Virus record (IMG/VR): IMGVR_UViG_3300032083_000404
Span: 1-42,840 of that record
DNA length: 42,840 nt
Origin: a virus
Strand: one strand, 5' to 3'
Part shown: piece after piece, positions 40,344-42,840 of the stretch
Position numbering within the stretch: the first letter of the stretch is position 1
Layout of the letters: each line of letters opens with the position of its first letter
Made by a program: the position numbers and the translations under genes
The notes under the pieces: model-generated
What the model saw: only the letters and a program-made list of their open reading frames with translations
The model's database searches: none
Told to the model about the DNA's origin: nothing

Positions 40344-40344
40344 C

Positions 40345-40863
40345 ATGGCAACAAAAGGAAGACCAAGAAAACCCAAAGAGAAGTTGGTTGATGTACCCAC
40401 ACAATTCGAGAAGGATGACGAGCACGGACTGACTGAGATGCAGTCATCATTCGTGTGGCATTACACCGAAGGTGCGTGTGGCCAGACAGAAGCAGCACGA
40501 AAGGCTGGCTTCGAGTTCCCAGCACAAGCTGCCAACAAGTTCCTGAATGGTAAGGACTATCCGAACGTGGTTAAGGCTATAAGGATTAAGCAAGACGAAT
40601 TAAGAGAGAAGTATGCTATTACGCCAGCCAAGACTGGCAGTATGTTATGGAAGATAACAGAGCAAGCGTATGAGAATGGACAGCTCAACGCAGCTGTGTC
40701 AGCCATCAAAGAGCTTAACCAATTAGCTGGTTTATCTATTAACAGATCGCAGAATATCAACATCAATGCGTCAGTAGATCAGATGAGTAAGGACGACATC
40801 AAAGAGCGATTGTCCAAGCTTTTAGGAGCAGAGATAGACGACTACTCACCTACAGACAAATAA
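40345..40863 (+). CDS. terS: Terminase small subunit
   Basis: A 172-residue protein with a basic N-terminus (T-K-G-R-P-R-K-P-K), then a helix-turn-helix-containing domain with L-T-E-M-Q-S-S-F-V-W-H-Y and G-Q-T-E-A-A-R-K-A-G-F (residues about 28-60), typical of Terminase_2-type small subunits (PF03592). A coiled-coil oligomerisation part and acidic C-terminus follow (A-E-I-D-D-Y-S-P-T-D-K). It would recognise the packaging site and load the large subunit. It is separated from terL (4504) by most of the window. Confidence 0.88.
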   Translation: MATKGRPRKPKEKLVDVPTQFEKDDEHGLTEMQSSFVWHYTEGACGQTEAARKAGFEFPAQAANKFLNGKDYPNVVKAIRIKQDELREKYAITPAKTGSMLWKITEQAYENGQLNAAVSAIKELNQLAGLSINRSQNININASVDQMSKDDIKERLSKLLGAEIDDYSPTDK

Positions 40864-41221
40864 GGTAGGTAACTTAGTTTTAGGCCTCTTCCCCGCTGGG
40901 CCCTGAAAAAAACAGAAAAATTCAGAAATTAGCAAAAAAGCTAATAAAATCAATGACTTACGCGTGTATATTAACATGCAGATATGTACACTAAAGAATA
41001 CGGTGTGCTCACAACAGTAACATTGGAGTCCCTAGGACCCAGTTTTTGCCCAGCTGGAGCCATTTTTTTGACCCCATACACCCATATATTGGTTTGGCCG
41101 TGGCCGAGGTAAATATAACTAAGTTGAGTACACCCAATCACAAAAAAAACTCATCGACCCTTTTCATCTGGTATAGTTTGCACATGTATACAAAAAAAGT
41201 TGGATTGGAAATTTCCTGACG
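40864..41221. other. Noncoding region after terS; candidate packaging/control region
   Basis: About 358 nt with no credible gene on either strand. It holds a hairpin ATTAGC-AAAAAA-GCTAAT (40928-40945), C-rich patches unlike the AT-rich surroundings, GGAGTCCCTAGGACCC (41025-41040), the palindrome CCAGCTGG (41050-41057), and TTGCACATGTATACAA (41178-41193), which shares its first eight bases with the promoter-cassette dyad. Adjacency to terS makes a pac/cos site plausible. No classic terminator or strong promoter is seen. Confidence 0.4.
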
Positions 41222-41650
41222 ATGCCGATTAATTCGCGAACCAAGGGGGCAAGTTACGAAAGAAAGGTCGTAGGAATCCTAAACGAATTTTTTTTGCAAA
41301 ATAATTTTGATGTAACCTGTAAGCGCAACCTAGATCAGTACCAAACCGCTGGGCAGTCCGACATCAACATCCCGTTTCACTCTGTCGAGTGCAAGCACTA
41401 CAAAGAGGGCAACTGGCTCAAGCCAGAATGGTGGAGGCAAGTGTGCGAATCGGCAGACAACGAAGGTACCATACCCGTCCTGATTTTTAAGTTTAATCGC
41501 GTTCCCACAAGAGTGGCCATACCCTTACACGCAGTAAATCCCGAATGGGAGGTAGACAACCAAAAAATGGCCATCATGTCTATGGACGACTGGTTAGATA
41601 TTCTGTTGAAGAATTGGTCGATTTACGAGGAGCAAGATGCAACCATCTAA
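41222..41650 (+). CDS. Hjc-like PD-(D/E)XK endonuclease (Holliday junction resolvase candidate)
   Basis: A 142-residue nuclease. The catalytic set is E13 (SYERKVV), D47 (GQSDINI) and E56-C-K58 (SVECKHY), with N-terminal N-S-R-T-K-G-A-S-Y-E-R as in archaeal Hjc-type resolvases. These cut four-way DNA junctions, which in phages resolves branched concatemers before packaging. Its position beside terS agrees. The C-terminal half is a conserved W-L-K-P-E-W-W-R-Q-V-C ... P-L-H-A-V-N-P segment. It overlaps the oxygenase gene by 14 nt. Confidence 0.82.
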   Translation: MPINSRTKGASYERKVVGILNEFFLQNNFDVTCKRNLDQYQTAGQSDINIPFHSVECKHYKEGNWLKPEWWRQVCESADNEGTIPVLIFKFNRVPTRVAIPLHAVNPEWEVDNQKMAIMSMDDWLDILLKNWSIYEEQDATI

Positions 41651-42182
41651 GCATGGAGTCACGGGCATGGCTCTATCCACCGAAGAGGTAAAGGCTTTCA
41701 AAGACTACTTGGTAGATGCGGTTCCTTCTAAGGCCAAAGTAAACAAGAAAGGTAAGGAGCAAGAAGATACCAACATCAGAGACGCTGACGTTTACTTTGT
41801 CGAACATGAGGCCAAGGAACTATACGAAATCTTCCAGAAGATCGCACAAATGGTTAATCTCTATTTTAAGTATGAGCTGACAGGGATTGAGAAGGCGCAG
41901 ATCATGCACTACAAAGCGCCATCTAATGGCTACGAATATCATATCGACATAGACGCAAATGACAGCGAATCATCTCGGAAGGTCAGCGTATCGATTTTAT
42001 TGAATGAGGATTACAAGGGTGGCGAGATGTGTTTCAGAACTGGCGAGGAACCCAGCTGCACCAAACCCAAGACTGGGAATGTGGTGGCTTTCAGTAGCTT
42101 TATACCGCACAAGATTAATCCGATCACCTCTGGTGAGCGCTATGCAGTCGTTGTTTGGTTTACGGGTCCTTGCTTTAGGTAG
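41637..42182 (+). CDS. 2OG-Fe(II) oxygenase C (prolyl 4-hydroxylase-like)
   Basis: A 181-residue P4H-type dioxygenase. Iron ligands are H102-x-D104 (Y-E-Y-H-I-D-I-D) and H158 (S-F-I-P-H-K-I-N-P), with R168 binding 2-oxoglutarate (S-G-E-R-Y-A-V-V-V-W-F). L-N-E-D-Y-K-G-G-E-M-C-F is the family strand. ATG 41637 overlaps the resolvase gene; an alternative ATG at 41667 would shorten the N-terminus by ten residues. It shows no close resemblance to the other two oxygenases beyond the core fold. The substrate is unknown. Confidence 0.88.
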   Translation: MQPSKHGVTGMALSTEEVKAFKDYLVDAVPSKAKVNKKGKEQEDTNIRDADVYFVEHEAKELYEIFQKIAQMVNLYFKYELTGIEKAQIMHYKAPSNGYEYHIDIDANDSESSRKVSVSILLNEDYKGGEMCFRTGEEPSCTKPKTGNVVAFSSFIPHKINPITSGERYAVVVWFTGPCFR

Positions 42183-42444
42183 CCGCCCTTCTCTTTCTGG
42201 CCAACGCATTGGCCCTATCTTTGACCAGCTGGTTAGCTTCTTCGAGCTCCACCATCATTTCGTCAACGACTTCTTTTTTATCAGCAGCTGACAGTTTGGT
42301 CAGGACCACTATATCATTGCGTTTGACTAAGGCAGTCTGATGCCACTGTTTCTCTTGATCTTTGTAAGACCATTCGATCTCACCGTATTTGTCGGAGCTG
42401 AATCCGAAGGTTACGGGCCCTTTAAATTTTTCATGCCATTTCAT
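42175..42444 (-). CDS. Small charged protein, minus strand
   Basis: An 89-residue protein read from 42444. It has an N-terminal beta-rich half (G-P-V-T-F-G-F, Y-G-E-I-E-W-S-Y-K) and a C-terminal helix (E-V-V-D-E-M-M-V-E-L-E-E-A-N) with a basic end (A-R-K-R-R). No family is recognised. It lies 3 nt after the 113-aa gene in the same operon and converges with the oxygenase gene (8-nt overlap). Confidence 0.72.
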   Translation of the reverse strand: MKWHEKFKGPVTFGFSSDKYGEIEWSYKDQEKQWHQTALVKRNDIVVLTKLSAADKKEVVDEMMVELEEANQLVKDRANALARKRRAAT

Positions 42445-42447
42445 ATC

Positions 42448-42789
42448 TTAGTCCCTAAAGTTTTTGTGATTTAAGATTTTGTCTCTGTGTGGTTCAAAAA
42501 GCTTCATTACATATTTTGGTAAATTAAACTCGTCTAAAGACCACTGGTCTGAAAATTTGCCATCTGAATAAAGATAGATGTGCTGCCAATCTGCTTCATC
42601 TCTTTTAGTATCGTAAAACCATTTCTTGATTCCAAAATAAAATTGAGCGTTATCCATTGTACTCAGCAACCATCCTAAATCTTGGTCGCCTTTTAAATCT
42701 GCATGGTTGGGTTCTACTATGTCGAAGCACCCTTCTTCATATTCTTCCAGCTCTTCCAAGCACCATTCATATCTAATTTGTATTGCCAT
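42448..42789 (-). CDS. Acidic protein of unknown function, minus strand
   Basis: A 113-residue acidic, aromatic-rich protein (E-W-C-L-E-E-L-E-E-Y-E-E-G near the start, F-Y-F-G-I-K-K-W-F-Y in the middle). Its ATG overlaps the stop of the edge-truncated gene (TAATG). No family is recognised. It is the middle gene of a three-gene minus-strand operon. Confidence 0.75.
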   Translation of the reverse strand: MAIQIRYEWCLEELEEYEEGCFDIVEPNHADLKGDQDLGWLLSTMDNAQFYFGIKKWFYDTKRDEADWQHIYLYSDGKFSDQWSLDEFNLPKYVMKLFEPHRDKILNHKNFRD

Positions 42790-42840
42790 TATTTTTCCTC
42801 CTCAAGTCCTTCCATGTCCACAGCCGCCCAGATTTCATAG
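42789..42840 (-). CDS. C-terminal end of a minus-strand gene cut by the window edge
   Basis: Sixteen codons and a stop are visible on the minus strand, ending Y-E-I-W-A-A-V-D-M-E-G-L-E-E-E-K. The stop overlaps the start of the 113-aa gene (TAATG), and the GAGGAGG sequence inside it is the ribosome-binding site of that gene. The rest lies outside the window. Confidence 0.7.
   Translation of the reverse strand, partial: YEIWAAVDMEGLEEEK

Noticed and set aside
40928-40945. ATTAGC-A6-GCTAAT as a terminator for terS
   Set aside because: The plus-strand 3' side is A-rich, not T-rich, so it lacks the required tail.
1-42840. Window as a complete circular phage genome
   Set aside because: The left edge cuts a plus-strand gene and the right edge a minus-strand gene; joining them yields no continuous frame.

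Overview
The window is almost wall-to-wall tailed-phage DNA. It is AT-rich, with short overlaps (ATGA, TAATG) between most neighbouring genes and a complete virion morphogenesis region. Portal, scaffold, capsid, short-tail/hub and four large internal virion proteins, with no long tape-measure or tail-tube genes, suggest a podovirus-like phage. The protein families, as far as I recognise them, are those of uncultured marine bacterioplankton phages with a proteobacterial host; this attribution is from memory and is tentative. Both edges cut genes that do not join in a consistent orientation, so this is not a closed genome. I see no integrase, repressor, DNA or RNA polymerase, methyltransferase, tRNA or CRISPR array.

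Layout. 1-4409: an unusual left end. A FecR-domain protein and a membrane CHASE2 adenylate cyclase are coupled by overlapping start/stop codons to a lysis cassette (i-spanin, o-spanin, staphylococcal-type nuclease, GH24 lysozyme). 4504-12473: head module (large terminase, portal, GroES-like protein, scaffold, capsid-associated proteins, major capsid protein). 12474-15000: an accessory island with its own terminators and a duplicated promoter cassette, carrying a zinc-motif protein, a 36-aa membrane peptide, a transglutaminase-like protein and a 5'(3')-deoxyribonucleotidase. 15067-31196: virion proteins, four consecutive small Lys/Arg/Gly-rich proteins (one built of five 12-residue repeats), adaptors, hub, an MptE/DUF115-like Rossmann protein and four internal/ejection proteins. 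31196-33534: HNH protein, a minus-strand pair including a 55-aa ribbon-helix-helix candidate, a divergent 2OG-Fe(II) oxygenase, and three small genes behind a third copy of the promoter cassette. 33536-36073 (minus): SSB-like protein, DUF3310 nucleotide kinase-like protein, a second 2OG oxygenase and a RecE-like exonuclease. 36167-39874: primase-helicase, a TET-associated-type glycosyltransferase and small genes. 39875-42840: an origin-like repeat region, small terminase, Hjc-like resolvase, a third 2OG oxygenase, and minus-strand unknowns.

How it fits together. The late genes build and package the particle and then lyse the cell. The minus-strand operon and the primase form a replication/recombination module. 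Glycosyltransferase, three hydroxylase-fold oxygenases, nucleotide kinase-like protein and deoxyribonucleotidase together suggest nucleotide or DNA modification. The most surprising element is a predicted active cAMP-producing membrane cyclase in the lysis operon. Accessory genes seem to be controlled by a shared promoter whose -35 box lies in the dyad TTGCACA-TT-TGTGCAA.
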